A DNA stretch of 21,029 nt from Streptosporangiaceae bacterium (GCA_030040475.1 JASHTQ010000383.1:1-21029), one strand, 5' to 3'. Shown: positions 1 to 7,481, counted from the first letter of the stretch. Notes: generated by a model from the letters alone, not told the origin. Program-made: numbers and translations.

Positions 1-272
1 ACCCGGTGCGAGGTCGCGTACGAGACCAGGTCCCAGAAGTCCGGCCGCACCGTCGGCTCGCCGCCGCCGATGTTGACGTAGAAGACCTGCATCGCCTCGA
101 GCTCGTCGATCACCGCCCGGCATTCCTCGGTGCTCAGCTCAAATGGATCGCGCCGCCCCGAACTGGACAGGCAGTGCACGCACGCCAGGTTGCACGCGTA
201 CGTCAGCTCCCAGGTCAGGCAGATCGGCGCGTCCAGCCCGAGCCGGAACTGGTCGACCAGCGGCGCCGTCAC
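1..272 (-). CDS. mftC: MftC, mycofactocin radical SAM maturase (N-terminal part, cut by window edge)
   Basis: MftC is the radical S-adenosylmethionine enzyme that acts on the C-terminal Val-Tyr of the MftA peptide, by oxidative decarboxylation of Tyr and then C-C crosslinking. About 90 residues are visible. The radical SAM [4Fe-4S] motif CNLACVHC (CX3CX2C) lies near residue 30. It is followed by CLSSSGRRDP, typical of MftC, and by the SAM-binding GGGEP motif. The start is a GTG whose TG is shared with the TGA of mftB (GTGA overlap), so translation is probably coupled. The rest of the protein and any mftD, mftE or mftF lie beyond position 1. Identity is strong because mftA and mftB precede it in the expected order. 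Confidence 0.95.
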   Translation of the reverse strand, partial: MTAPLVDQFRLGLDAPICLTWELTYACNLACVHCLSSSGRRDPFELSTEECRAVIDELEAMQVFYVNIGGGEPTVRPDFWDLVSYATSHR

Positions 273-598
273 GGCGCGGCCAAGATCATCGAGGACGCGG
301 CCAGCGTCGCCAGCGCCGAGGCATACGACGGCAGCTCGGCCGGCGTGACCCCGGCCGCGGCACAAGCCTCCCGCGCGGTCCGCCCAGCCTCCAGCGACCG
401 GACCACCACAAGCAGCTTCGGGCTCTTCAGGAACGAGAGCCTGCGCGTCCCGAAGTGGTAGAGCAGCGCCCCGAACCGCTCCGGCCGCACCGACACCTGC
501 GGATGCAGCCGCCACGCCAGGTCCAGGTCGAACGGGTCCTTAGCGCTCGCCGGAGCGCGCGCGTCGGTCAAGCCGCCGCGCGGCCGCTCAGTAGACAC
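269..598 (-). CDS. mftB: MftB, mycofactocin precursor peptide chaperone
   Basis: MftB is the RiPP recognition element (PqqD-like) that binds the MftA leader and presents the precursor to MftC. The frame gives about 109 residues, close to family length. It contains the family-typical stretches DLAWRLHPQVSVRPERFGAL and LLYHFGTRRLSFLKSP, followed by a helical C-terminus. The GTG at 598 was chosen because it overlaps the end of mftA by about 11 bp and gives a normal-length protein. A TTG about 9 codons further in is an alternative, and no ATG is suitable. The stop overlaps the mftC start. The exact N-terminus is uncertain; the identity is not. Confidence 0.92.
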   Translation of the reverse strand: MSTERPRGGLTDARAPASAKDPFDLDLAWRLHPQVSVRPERFGALLYHFGTRRLSFLKSPKLLVVVRSLEAGRTAREACAAAGVTPAELPSYASALATLAASSMILAAP

Positions 599-704
599 CG
601 CACATGCCGTCGATCGAGACCTCCTCGACGAGCAGTTCCGCCTCGACCTCGTCGGCCGGGGCCTCAGCGGCAGCGGCGGGGGACTGTATGACCTGCTCGG
701 GCAT
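588..704 (-). CDS. mftA: MftA, mycofactocin precursor peptide
   Basis: This is a 38-residue ribosomal precursor of the redox cofactor mycofactocin. It ends in the diagnostic IDGMCGVY, whose last Val-Tyr is modified by MftC and later released and processed in the known pathway. The leader is acidic and Ala-rich (AAAAEAPADEVEAELLVEEV), as usual for MftB binding. The ATG at 704 has an AAGGAG ribosome site 7 bp upstream. Homologs are often missed in annotation because of their size. It heads a leftward operon with mftB and mftC and is divergent from mftR, the arrangement known from mycobacteria. Confidence 0.96.
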   Translation of the reverse strand: MPEQVIQSPAAAAEAPADEVEAELLVEEVSIDGMCGVY

Positions 705-711
705 GTCGGCA

Positions 712-717
712 CTCCTT
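712..717 (-). promoter_or_regulatory. Ribosome binding site of mftA
   Basis: AAGGAG on the minus strand, 7 bp before the mftA ATG. It fixes the start of this very short gene. mftB and mftC lack a similarly clear site and start inside overlaps, so they probably depend on coupling. Confidence 0.75.
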
Positions 718-736
718 GCTTCCACCGGACGGGCGT

Positions 737-761
737 ATATTCGGCACGTAGTGACAAATAT
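737..761. promoter_or_regulatory. Candidate MftR operator (25-bp imperfect palindrome)
   Basis: The arms ATATTCGGCAC and GTGACAAATAT are separated by GTA. Nine of 11 positions are complementary (mismatches at arm positions 6 and 8). The palindrome lies in the 81-bp gap between divergent mftA and mftR, is AT-rich against the background, and overlaps the proposed -35 of mftR. MftR-type TetR repressors are known to bind the mft intergenic region and to respond to long-chain acyl-CoA. Assigning this palindrome as the site is inference from position and symmetry. Confidence 0.6.
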
Positions 762-785
762 CGACGACCAGATTAACTTCACGCC
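751..785 (+). promoter_or_regulatory. Probable leaderless promoter of mftR
   Basis: A GTGACA (751-756) and a TAACTT (774-779) are separated by 17 bp, a reasonable -35/-10 pair. The predicted transcription start falls about 7 bp after the -10, at the mftR GTG itself. No Shine-Dalgarno sequence precedes that GTG, which fits a leaderless mRNA, common in actinobacteria. The palindrome at 737-761 covers the -35, so a bound repressor would block it. Confidence 0.45.
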
Positions 786-1496
786 GTGACAGAAACAAGG
801 CCCAAACCGGCAAGGCGCGGCCGCCCGCCCGGCACCAGCGCCCGCGAGCTGGAGCTGATCGCGCTGCGGCTGTTCACCGAGCGCGGCTTCGAGGAGACCA
901 CGGTCGAGCAGATCGCCGCCGCGGCCGGGGTGAGCCGGCGCACGTTCTTCAGGTACTTCGACTCCAAGGCCGCCGCGCTGTGGCGCGCCTTCGACGGCGA
1001 GGTCCGCGCGCTGGCCGCCGCGTTCCAAACGGTGCCGGACGACGTCCCGCTGATGGACGCGATCCGCCGGGTGGTCGTGGGCGTCAACCACTACCGCGCG
1101 CAGGACGTGCCCGAGCTGCGCACCAGGATGAACCTCATCGGCTCGGTGCCCGCGCTCGCGGCCAGCGCGGCCGGCCACTACGACGCCTGGGAGCGCGCGG
1201 TCAGCGACTTCGCCGCCCGCCGCCTGCGCCAGCCCGCCGACTCGCTGTACCCGCTGGCCATCGGGCGCGCCACGCTGGCCGCCTGCCGCGCGGCCTACGA
1301 CAGGTGGCTGGCCCGCGCCGACGCCGACCTCACCTTGTACCTGGACGCGGCGCTGCGCGCGCTGGCCACCGGCTTCGGCGAGGCTTCGGTTGCACAGGAA
1401 CCACCGTTCGTTCGGGAAAATAAAAAATCCTTTTTATCCAGAACGAGCCGTGGTGCGCGTCCAGCGGCCCCGGCCCTCGCCCGGGGTGCGAGATAA
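786..1496 (+). CDS. mftR: MftR, TetR-family regulator of mycofactocin biosynthesis
   Basis: A 236-residue TetR-type repressor. The N-terminal DNA-binding domain spans about residues 18-65, with the helix-turn-helix around VEQIAAAAGVSRRTFFRYFD, followed by an all-helical ligand-binding region. Its position, divergent from mftA, and the family style support MftR, which represses mft genes and is relieved by long-chain acyl-CoA. The GTG at 786 is the likely start and appears leaderless. After about residue 205 the sequence turns into a basic, low-information tail (ENKKSFLSR onward) encoded by an AT-rich hairpin. Other MftR proteins are around 200 residues, so the tail looks like readthrough past a lost stop. 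The frame ends 8 bp before the next gene. Confidence 0.85.
   Translation: MTETRPKPARRGRPPGTSARELELIALRLFTERGFEETTVEQIAAAAGVSRRTFFRYFDSKAAALWRAFDGEVRALAAAFQTVPDDVPLMDAIRRVVVGVNHYRAQDVPELRTRMNLIGSVPALAASAAGHYDAWERAVSDFAARRLRQPADSLYPLAIGRATLAACRAAYDRWLARADADLTLYLDAALRALATGFGEASVAQEPPFVRENKKSFLSRTSRGARPAAPALARGAR
1401..1453. repeat. AT-rich inverted repeat in the 3' end of mftR (two copies of a motif)
   Basis: The right half (1429-1453) reads CCTTTTTAT, then CCAGAACGAGCCGTGG. The left half, read on the minus strand (1428 back to 1401), gives TTTTTTATTTTCCCGAACGA followed by ACGGTGG. The two halves form an imperfect hairpin with a short AATCC-containing loop, an A run on one side and a T run on the other, like a bidirectional intrinsic terminator. 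It lies inside the mftR reading frame. A third copy of the half-site is at 14636-14661. Confidence 0.6.
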
Positions 1497-1504
1497 TCCG
1501 GCAG

Positions 1505-2251
1505 GTGAGCGAGCACACTCCCGACTCCGGGCATGCGGTGCGGCAGGCGGCGCTCGCGGCCGGCTGGTCGCACCGGCATCGTGACGTGTCCGGCGGGTGG
1601 CTGCGGCCGACCGTGTTCGGCGCGGTGGACGGGCTGGTGACGAACGCCTCGCTGATCGCCGGCCTCGGCGGCGGCGGGGTGTCCGCGCACACGGTGATCC
1701 TGACCGGCGTCGCCGCGCTGGTCGCCGGGGCGTTCTCGATGGGCACCGGGGAGTACGTGTCGGTGACCAACCAGAACGAGCTCGTGCACGCCGAGGTCGG
1801 CACCGAACGCACCATGCTCGCCAGGTTCCCGGCCGCCGAAGAGGCCGAGCTGGCCGAACGGTTCCGCGGCTACGGCGCCGACCCGCAGACCGCGGCGCGG
1901 ATGGCCGCCGCGGTGCAGCAGGACCCGGACACCGCGCTGCGCGTGCACACCCGCGACGAGCTCGGCGTCGACCCGTTCGAGCTGCCGTCCCCGGTGCTTG
2001 CCGGGGTTTCCTCGCTGATCGCGTTCTCCGCCGGGGCGCTGATCCCGCTGCTGCCCTACCTGGTCGGCCTGTCCCTGCTCGCCGCGTCGCTGGCCATCAC
2101 CGCGGTCGCGCTGCTGGCCGGCGGCATGGTGGTGGGCCGGCTGACCGGCCGGCCCGTGCTGCGTTCTGGCCTGCGCCAGCTGGCCCTCGGCGCCGTCGCC
2201 GTCGCGGTGACGTTCGCGGTCGGCAGCCTCATCGGCGGCGCCGCGCGCTAA
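1505..2251 (+). CDS. VIT-family (CCC1-like) divalent metal transporter, membrane protein
   Basis: A 248-residue protein of the VIT1/CCC1 family, which moves Fe(II) or Mn(II) across membranes, often for detoxification or storage. The family signature GAVDGLVTNASLIAGLGGGG is in TM1 (about residues 38-57). TM2 carries GAFSMGTGEYVSVTNQNE, including the conserved MGxGEYVS. A charged cytoplasmic helical region (about 95-160) is typical, and three hydrophobic segments follow (about 165-245). The GTG at 1505 lies 8 bp after the mftR stop, so it is probably cotranscribed and perhaps coupled. Its Shine-Dalgarno sequence is weak. Metal specificity cannot be read from the sequence. A link to iron supply for Fe-S maturation of MftC is only a thought. 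Confidence 0.9.
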   Translation: MSEHTPDSGHAVRQAALAAGWSHRHRDVSGGWLRPTVFGAVDGLVTNASLIAGLGGGGVSAHTVILTGVAALVAGAFSMGTGEYVSVTNQNELVHAEVGTERTMLARFPAAEEAELAERFRGYGADPQTAARMAAAVQQDPDTALRVHTRDELGVDPFELPSPVLAGVSSLIAFSAGALIPLLPYLVGLSLLAASLAITAVALLAGGMVVGRLTGRPVLRSGLRQLALGAVAVAVTFAVGSLIGGAAR

Positions 2252-2304
2252 GCGTTCCGGTCACTGGAACTCCCGCTTGCCGACGCGCCGGCCAGGCCCG
2301 AAGA

Positions 2305-3294
2305 ATGTCCGTCATGGTCCAACCAGCTACCACGGCCGTGGATGCCGATCTGGCCGTCCGGATGTTCGAGGTCATGGCGCTGATGCGCGCGGTCGAGGAC
2401 CGGATGGTCGCGATGTACCGGCAGGGCGAGCTGCTCGGCTCGCTGTACACCGGGCACTGGCACGAGGCGATCGCCGTCGGCACCGCCGCCGCGCTGCGCC
2501 CCACCGACGTCGTCGCCCCGCTGCACCGCGACCTCGGCGTCCACCTGTGGCGCGGGCTTGAGCCGTGGCAGGTGATGGCCAGCTTCATGGGCAAGGCGAC
2601 CTCGCCGACCGGCGGCCGGGACGGCACGCTGCACTACGGCAGGCTCGACCTGAACATCATCAACCCGGTCAGCCACATCCCGAACAACTACCCGATCGCG
2701 ACGGGCGCGGCGTTCGCGCTGAGGTACCGGCGCACCGACGGCGTGGCGATGGCGTACTGCGGCGACGGCGCGACCAGCCGCGGCGACTTCCACGAGGCGC
2801 TCAACCTCGCCTCGGTGATGCGGCTGCCCGTCGTGTTCGTGGTGGAGAACAACCAGTTCGCCTACTCCACCCCGCTCACCCACACCACCGCGGCCGCGGA
2901 CTTCGCGACCAAGGCGGTCGCGTACGGGATGCCGGGCGTCCGGGTCGACGGCATCGACGTGTTCGCGGTGCACGAGGCCGCCGCGGCCGCGGTCGCCCGC
3001 GCCCGCGCCGGGGCCGGCCCGTCCCTCCTCGAGGCGGTCACGCTGCGCATGCACGGGCACGCCGAGCACGACCCGGCCGACTACGTGCCGCGGGAGCTGA
3101 TCCAGGAGTGGGCCAAGCGCGACCCCGTCCAGGAGGCCGGCGCGCGCCTGGTCGAGCTCGGCATCCTGGCCGCCGACGGGGTGGCGGCGGTGCTCGAGCG
3201 AGCCCGCGACGTCGCCCTCGAGCACAGGAACAAGGCCCTCGGCATGCCGATGCCCGAACCCGACCACGAGGAGGCCCGGGTCTATGCCGGCTGA
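2305..3294 (+). CDS. 2-oxoacid dehydrogenase complex E1 component, alpha subunit (ThDP-dependent)
   Basis: E1-alpha decarboxylates a 2-oxoacid on thiamine diphosphate and, with E1-beta, passes the acyl group to the lipoyl arm of E2. The 329 residues include the ThDP/Mg motif GDGATSRGDFHEALNLASV (about 153-171) closing with VVENN (179-183), and the histidine-rich loop LRMHGHAEHDPADYVP near 250. The length resembles acetoin- and branched-chain-type E1-alpha rather than the fused AceE type. ATG 2305 is taken as the start (GAAGA just upstream); ATG 2314 is an alternative. The gene starts 53 bp after the VIT gene, and its end overlaps E1-beta by 11 bp. The substrate (pyruvate, branched-chain oxoacid or acetoin) is undecided, so no symbol is given. 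Confidence 0.9.
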   Translation: MSVMVQPATTAVDADLAVRMFEVMALMRAVEDRMVAMYRQGELLGSLYTGHWHEAIAVGTAAALRPTDVVAPLHRDLGVHLWRGLEPWQVMASFMGKATSPTGGRDGTLHYGRLDLNIINPVSHIPNNYPIATGAAFALRYRRTDGVAMAYCGDGATSRGDFHEALNLASVMRLPVVFVVENNQFAYSTPLTHTTAAADFATKAVAYGMPGVRVDGIDVFAVHEAAAAAVARARAGAGPSLLEAVTLRMHGHAEHDPADYVPRELIQEWAKRDPVQEAGARLVELGILAADGVAAVLERARDVALEHRNKALGMPMPEPDHEEARVYAG

Positions 3295-4264
3295 GACGGT
3301 CAGCTACCTCGACGCGATCGCCGAGGCGCTGGCCAGCGAGATGGACGCCGATCCCGACGTGTTCCTGCTCGGCGAGGACGTGGGGCAGTTCGGCGGCGCG
3401 TTCAAGGTGACCCGCGGGTTCCTCGACCGCTTCGGCCCGCAGCGGGTGGTGGACACGCCGATCGCCGAGTCCGGCTTCACCGGGCTGGCCTGCGGCGCGG
3501 CGCTGATGGGCCTGCGGCCGGTGGTGGAGTTCCAGTTCGCCGACTTCATCTCGTGCGCGTTCGACCAGATCATCAACAACTGCTCGCGGCACTTCTACCG
3601 GACGGGGAACCCGATCCCGATCACGTTCCGCGCTCCTTTTGGCGCGCGGCTTCGGGCCGGGCCCACGCATTCGCAGAGCATCGAGGCGTACTTCGGCCAC
3701 ATTCCCGGCCTGAAGATCGTCGCGCCCGCGACCCCGCAGGACGCCGCGGGCCTGCTGATCAGCGCGATCCGCGACAACAACCCGGTGCTCTACCTGGAGA
3801 GCAAGTACCTGTACCGGCGGATCGAGGTGCCGGGCCCGCTGTCCCTTGACCCGGTGCCGATCGGCTCGGCCGCGGTGGTCCGCGAGGGAACCGCCGTGAG
3901 CTTGCTGACCTATTCGGTCGGCGTGCACCAGGGCCTGGAGGCCGCGGAGAAGCTGGCGGGGGAGGGCATCTCGGTCGAGGTCGTCGACCTGCGCACGCTG
4001 GTCCCGCTCGACGTCGCGACGATCGCCGCGTCGGTGCACAAGACCTCGCGCGCGGTGGTGCTGCACGAGGACGCCCGCCGCCTCGGCTACGGCGCCGAGA
4101 TCGCCGCGACCGTCCAGGAGGAGTGCTTCTGGAACCTGGACGGCCCGGTGGTCCGCATCGCGGGCAAGAACACCCCGATCCCGACCAGCCCCGCGCTCGA
4201 GGACGCCGCCGTCCCCCAGCTCCCCGAGATCATCGACACGCTGCGCCGGGTGGCGACCTCGTAG
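3284..4264 (+). CDS. 2-oxoacid dehydrogenase complex E1 component, beta subunit
   Basis: This is the 326-residue partner of the preceding E1-alpha. The N-terminal pyrimidine-binding domain shows LLGEDVGQFGGAFKVT, the catalytic-pocket stretch DTPIAESGFTGLACGAAL, and FADFISCAFDQIINN. The C-terminal transketolase-like domain shows TYSVGVHQGLEAAEKLAGEG and VVDLRTLVPLDVATI. ATG 3284 lies inside the last codons of E1-alpha, which indicates coupled translation of the heterotetramer subunits. E2 follows after 22 bp. No dihydrolipoamide dehydrogenase (E3) gene follows, so E3 must be encoded elsewhere and probably shared with other complexes. Confidence 0.93.
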   Translation: MPAETVSYLDAIAEALASEMDADPDVFLLGEDVGQFGGAFKVTRGFLDRFGPQRVVDTPIAESGFTGLACGAALMGLRPVVEFQFADFISCAFDQIINNCSRHFYRTGNPIPITFRAPFGARLRAGPTHSQSIEAYFGHIPGLKIVAPATPQDAAGLLISAIRDNNPVLYLESKYLYRRIEVPGPLSLDPVPIGSAAVVREGTAVSLLTYSVGVHQGLEAAEKLAGEGISVEVVDLRTLVPLDVATIAASVHKTSRAVVLHEDARRLGYGAEIAATVQEECFWNLDGPVVRIAGKNTPIPTSPALEDAAVPQLPEIIDTLRRVATS

Positions 4265-4286
4265 CGGCCTTCGAAAGGACCCCGGC

Positions 4287-5594
4287 ATGGCCGACATCTT
4301 CAAGATGCCCAAGCTAGGCGAGACCGTTACCAAGGGCACCGTCAGCCGATGGCTGCTGGCCGTCGGCGACCCGGTCAACTTCGACGACCCCCTGCTGGAG
4401 GTCTCCACCGACAAGGTCGACTCGGAGATCCCCAGCCCCTACGCCGGCACCGTCCTGGAGATCCTCGTCCCCGAAGGCGAAACCGTAGACGTCGGCGCCC
4501 CCCTAGCCAAAATCGGCACCCCCGCCGAAGCCCTCGAGCCATCGACCGCCCCCGCCGCGCCAACCGCCGCCCCCGCCCCGTCCTTGCCGTCCCCCGCCGC
4601 TACAGCCCCGCCGTCCGCCGCCGCCTCGTCCTTGCCGTCTCCCGCCGCCCCGTCCCCCGCCGCTACAGCCCCGCCGTCCGCCGCCGCAACCCTCGCGCCC
4701 CCGCCCGCACCCCCGCCCGCGCCCTCATCGTCGACTATGGTCGTCGGCAAGCCTCTGCTGTCGCCGGTCGTCAGGAAGCTGGCGGCCGAGCATGGCGTCG
4801 ATCTGGCCACCGTCAACGGCTCGGGGATCCACGGGCGGATCATGCGCGAGGACGTGCAGGCCGCGATCGCCGCGGCGAGCCGCAACCCGCGGGACGAGGT
4901 GCAGCCGATGTCCCGGATCCGGCTCGCCGTCGCCGAGCGGATGACCGAGTCGCTGCGGGTCGCTCCGCACGTCTGGTCCTCGGTCGAGGTCGACATGCAG
5001 GCGGTGGAGGAGGTGCGCAGCCGCCACAGGGAGCGCTTCCGCGCGGAGGAAGGCATCTCGCTCACCTACCTCCCGTTCATCGCCCGCGCGGTCTGCGACG
5101 CGCTGCGCGCGGTCCCCGCCGTCAACTCCTCGGTGGACATGCAGGCCAAGACCATCACCCTGCACCACTACGTCCACCTCGGTATCGCCGTCGACCTCAG
5201 CGAGCAGGGCCTGACGGTGCCGGTGATCCGCGACGCCGACGGCCTGAGCCTGCGCGGCCTCGCCCGCGCCATCCGCGCCGCCGCCGACAAGGCCCGGTCA
5301 GGCCAGGCGACGATCGACGACCTGAGCGGCTCCACGTTCACGATCACGAACCCGGGCCCGCTCGGCGACTACGCCTCGATGCCCATCATCAACCAGCCGA
5401 ACGCCGCGATCCTGTCCACCAACATGGTCTCCCGCCGCCCCACAGCCGTCGGCGACGCGATCGCGGTCCACTACATGACCATCCTGGGTTTCTCCTACGA
5501 CCACCGGGCCTTCGACGGCGTCACGGGCTCCCGCTTCCTCGCCCACGTCCGCGACTCCCTCCAGACCCGCGACTGGGCCGCCGAACTCGCCTAA
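4287..5594 (+). CDS. 2-oxoacid dehydrogenase complex E2, dihydrolipoamide acyltransferase
   Basis: A 435-residue E2 core subunit that transfers the acyl group from lipoamide to CoA. It has one lipoyl domain (about 2-77) with the lipoylated lysine in EVSTDKVDSE (K43). A Pro/Ala-rich mobile linker follows (about 80-155), then a peripheral subunit-binding domain (PLLSPVVRKLAAEHGVDLA to IHGRIMREDV, about 155-192). The acyltransferase catalytic domain has the active-site motif SYDHRAFDG (H406, D410). GAAAGGA upstream of ATG 4287 supports the start. The active-site context differs slightly from the common HRxVDG but keeps His and Asp. It is the last gene of the run; a strong hairpin lies 62 bp downstream. 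Confidence 0.94.
   Translation: MADIFKMPKLGETVTKGTVSRWLLAVGDPVNFDDPLLEVSTDKVDSEIPSPYAGTVLEILVPEGETVDVGAPLAKIGTPAEALEPSTAPAAPTAAPAPSLPSPAATAPPSAAASSLPSPAAPSPAATAPPSAAATLAPPPAPPPAPSSSTMVVGKPLLSPVVRKLAAEHGVDLATVNGSGIHGRIMREDVQAAIAAASRNPRDEVQPMSRIRLAVAERMTESLRVAPHVWSSVEVDMQAVEEVRSRHRERFRAEEGISLTYLPFIARAVCDALRAVPAVNSSVDMQAKTITLHHYVHLGIAVDLSEQGLTVPVIRDADGLSLRGLARAIRAAADKARSGQATIDDLSGSTFTITNPGPLGDYASMPIINQPNAAILSTNMVSRRPTAVGDAIAVHYMTILGFSYDHRAFDGVTGSRFLAHVRDSLQTRDWAAELA
4588..4687 (+). repeat. 37-bp perfect direct repeat in the E2 linker
   Basis: The segments 4588-4624 and 4651-4687 are identical over 37 bp with an offset of 63 bp (21 codons), so the reading frame is kept. They encode a duplicated PSPAATAPPSAAA block of the flexible linker. 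Such duplications change linker length without damaging the folded domains. Confidence 0.85.
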
Positions 5595-5656
5595 CCCGCC
5601 ACACAAGCCCCACTCGTCCCACCCGCCCCAGCCTCACACGGCCGCGTAGGTAATCG

Positions 5657-5696
5657 GTGTGGCACCGCATACCGGTTTGGGTATGCGGTGCCACAC
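5657..5696. terminator. Strong hairpin after the E2 gene, probable terminator
   Basis: GTGTGGCACCGCATACC (5657-5673) and GGTATGCGGTGCCACAC (5680-5696) are perfectly complementary over 17 bp with a 6-nt loop. A short outer AGGTA/TACCT pair (about 5649-5653 and 5700-5704) extends it. There is no clear T run, as is usual for many actinobacterial terminators. It sits between the E2 stop and a new transcription unit. Being symmetric, it could also bind a dimeric regulator of the next gene. Confidence 0.65.
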
Positions 5697-5783
5697 TCAC
5701 TACCTGTCTGACCGGAGGCGCTGGCACGAAGACCGACCGCCTAAGCTCTGGCAGGGCAGCCCATCGACGTTCAAGGGGGATTA

Positions 5784-7481
5784 ATGACCGACACGGATGG
5801 CCGTGCAGCCCCGGTGCGTGACCTGGCGGACCGCTTTCACCGGCGCTGGCTCGAGGAGAACCCGTTCACGGCCTCCATGTACGGCATACCCGGGTACGAC
5901 GATCTGGTCCCTGACGAGAGCGAGCAGGGCCAGCAGGCCTGGCGGGCCGAAATCGTCCGGTACCTGGAAGAGGCGGCCGCGCTCGAGTCCGGGCCGCTTA
6001 CCCCCGCCGACGCCGTGACGCTCGACTGCACGAAGGAGGCGGCCACCAACGAGCTCGAGACCATCGACATGGCCCGGGCGGAGTACACCGTCACCGCGAT
6101 GCCGTACTCGGGGCCTGCGGCCTTCCTCGCGGCTGCCGCCCGGACGGTCCTGCTCGACCCGGACGCGGCCGAGGCCTACCTGACCCGGCTGCGGCGCAGC
6201 GGCGCCTGGATCGACCAGAACTGCGACCGGCTCCGGGCCGGAGCCGATCGCGGGCGGTTCCCGGTGGCGCCGCTCATCGAGGAGGCCATCGCCTGGGCCG
6301 ACGGTGTGCTGGCCGGCCCGGGCATCGGGCCGATACTGTCGCCCGCGCCGCCGCAGGGCTGGGCCGGGGCGGCTGCGTGGGCGGAGGAACGCCAGGCGAT
6401 CTCCGAAGCGGTGATAAGGCCGGCCCTGGCGAGGTGGGTCTCCGCCGTCTCCGAACTGCTCCCGCGGGCCCGGCCGTCAGAAAAAGCCGGGCTCGTGTAC
6501 CTGCCGGGCGGCGAGGAGGACTACGCAAGGGCGATCCGGATCTACACGACCCTCCCCCTCTCCGCGGAACAACTGCACCAGACCGGCCTCGATCACGTCG
6601 CCGCGCTGGAGGCCCGGGCCGTCGAACTGGGCGCAAGCCTGGGCCTGTCCGGCCTGGACGAGGTATTCGATGCGCTGCGGGACTCGGCAGGGAAGATCCC
6701 GCCGGAGGAGGCCATCGGCGAGGCGCTGGTCGCGGTGCAGCGAGCCGAGGCGCGGGCGGCGGAGTTCTTCCCGCAGCCGCTCCCGCCTCCGTGCGCCGTG
6801 ACACCCATGCCGGAGGTCGTGGCGCTCAGCGGCGCGGCGCCGCACTACACCCCGCCGCGCCTGGACGGCGGCAGGCCGGGCACCTTCTGGTTCAACACCG
6901 AGCGGCCCACTCCGGGTACCGGCTGGGACGTCGAGGTGGTTGCCTTCCACGAGGCGGTGCCCGGGCATCATCTGCAGCTTTCCCGCCTGCAGCTGCTCAC
7001 GGAGCTCCCGGCCCTGCAGCGCCAGCGCAGCCTGGCGGTGTTCTCCGAAGGATGGGGCCTGTACGCCGAGCAGCTGGCCGAGGAAACCGGGCTCTACGCC
7101 GATGACCACGCCCTGCTCGGCTCGTTCTGCACGTCGCTGATGCGAGCTGCCAGGCTGGTGGTGGACACCGGCCTACACGCGTTCGGCTGGAGCCGGGAGC
7201 GGGCGCTGGAGTTCCTGGTGCAGCACGTGCCCATGGCGCGGGAGATCCTGGCCGCCGAGATCGACCGGTACGTGGTGATGCCCGGGCAGGCGCTGGCCTA
7301 TCTCACCGGCAAGCTCGAGATCCTGCGGATCCGCGAGGAGGCCCGCAGGCGGCTCGGCCCGGAGTTCTCGCTGCCCGCGTTCCACGCCGCCGTGCTGGAC
7401 CACGGCTCGCTGCCGATGCCGACGCTGGCCCGAAGCATCACGGGCTGGCTCGACCAGCTCGAAGGAGCCGACGGCCGCTGA
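5784..7481 (+). CDS. DUF885-family putative zinc metallohydrolase
   Basis: This 565-residue protein spans the whole DUF885 family, helical proteins related to zinc peptidases whose substrates are mostly unknown. The metal-binding motif HEAVPGHHLQ lies at about 389-398, and the second family motif FSEGWGLYAEQL at about 420-431. The MTDTDGR N-terminus has no signal peptide, so it is probably cytoplasmic. ATG 5784 is preceded by AAGGGGGA at good spacing. A TAAGCT at 5742-5747 is a weak -10 candidate. It forms its own unit between the hairpin at 5657 and the kinase locus. A peptidase or carboxypeptidase role is likely from the family, but the substrate cannot be inferred. Confidence 0.88.
   Translation: MTDTDGRAAPVRDLADRFHRRWLEENPFTASMYGIPGYDDLVPDESEQGQQAWRAEIVRYLEEAAALESGPLTPADAVTLDCTKEAATNELETIDMARAEYTVTAMPYSGPAAFLAAAARTVLLDPDAAEAYLTRLRRSGAWIDQNCDRLRAGADRGRFPVAPLIEEAIAWADGVLAGPGIGPILSPAPPQGWAGAAAWAEERQAISEAVIRPALARWVSAVSELLPRARPSEKAGLVYLPGGEEDYARAIRIYTTLPLSAEQLHQTGLDHVAALEARAVELGASLGLSGLDEVFDALRDSAGKIPPEEAIGEALVAVQRAEARAAEFFPQPLPPPCAVTPMPEVVALSGAAPHYTPPRLDGGRPGTFWFNTERPTPGTGWDVEVVAFHEAVPGHHLQLSRLQLLTELPALQRQRSLAVFSEGWGLYAEQLAEETGLYADDHALLGSFCTSLMRAARLVVDTGLHAFGWSRERALEFLVQHVPMAREILAAEIDRYVVMPGQALAYLTGKLEILRIREEARRRLGPEFSLPAFHAAVLDHGSLPMPTLARSITGWLDQLEGADGR

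Noticed and set aside
1597..2304. Upstream in-frame extension of the E1-alpha gene (to 565 codons)
   Set aside because: The extension overlaps the VIT gene in another frame, is Arg/Ala-rich nonsense, and homology to E1-alpha begins only after the ATG at 2305.
3038..4414. Long minus-strand open frame opposite E1-beta and E2
   Set aside because: Arg/Asp/His-rich shadow sequence of the real plus-strand genes; no domain and no ribosome site.
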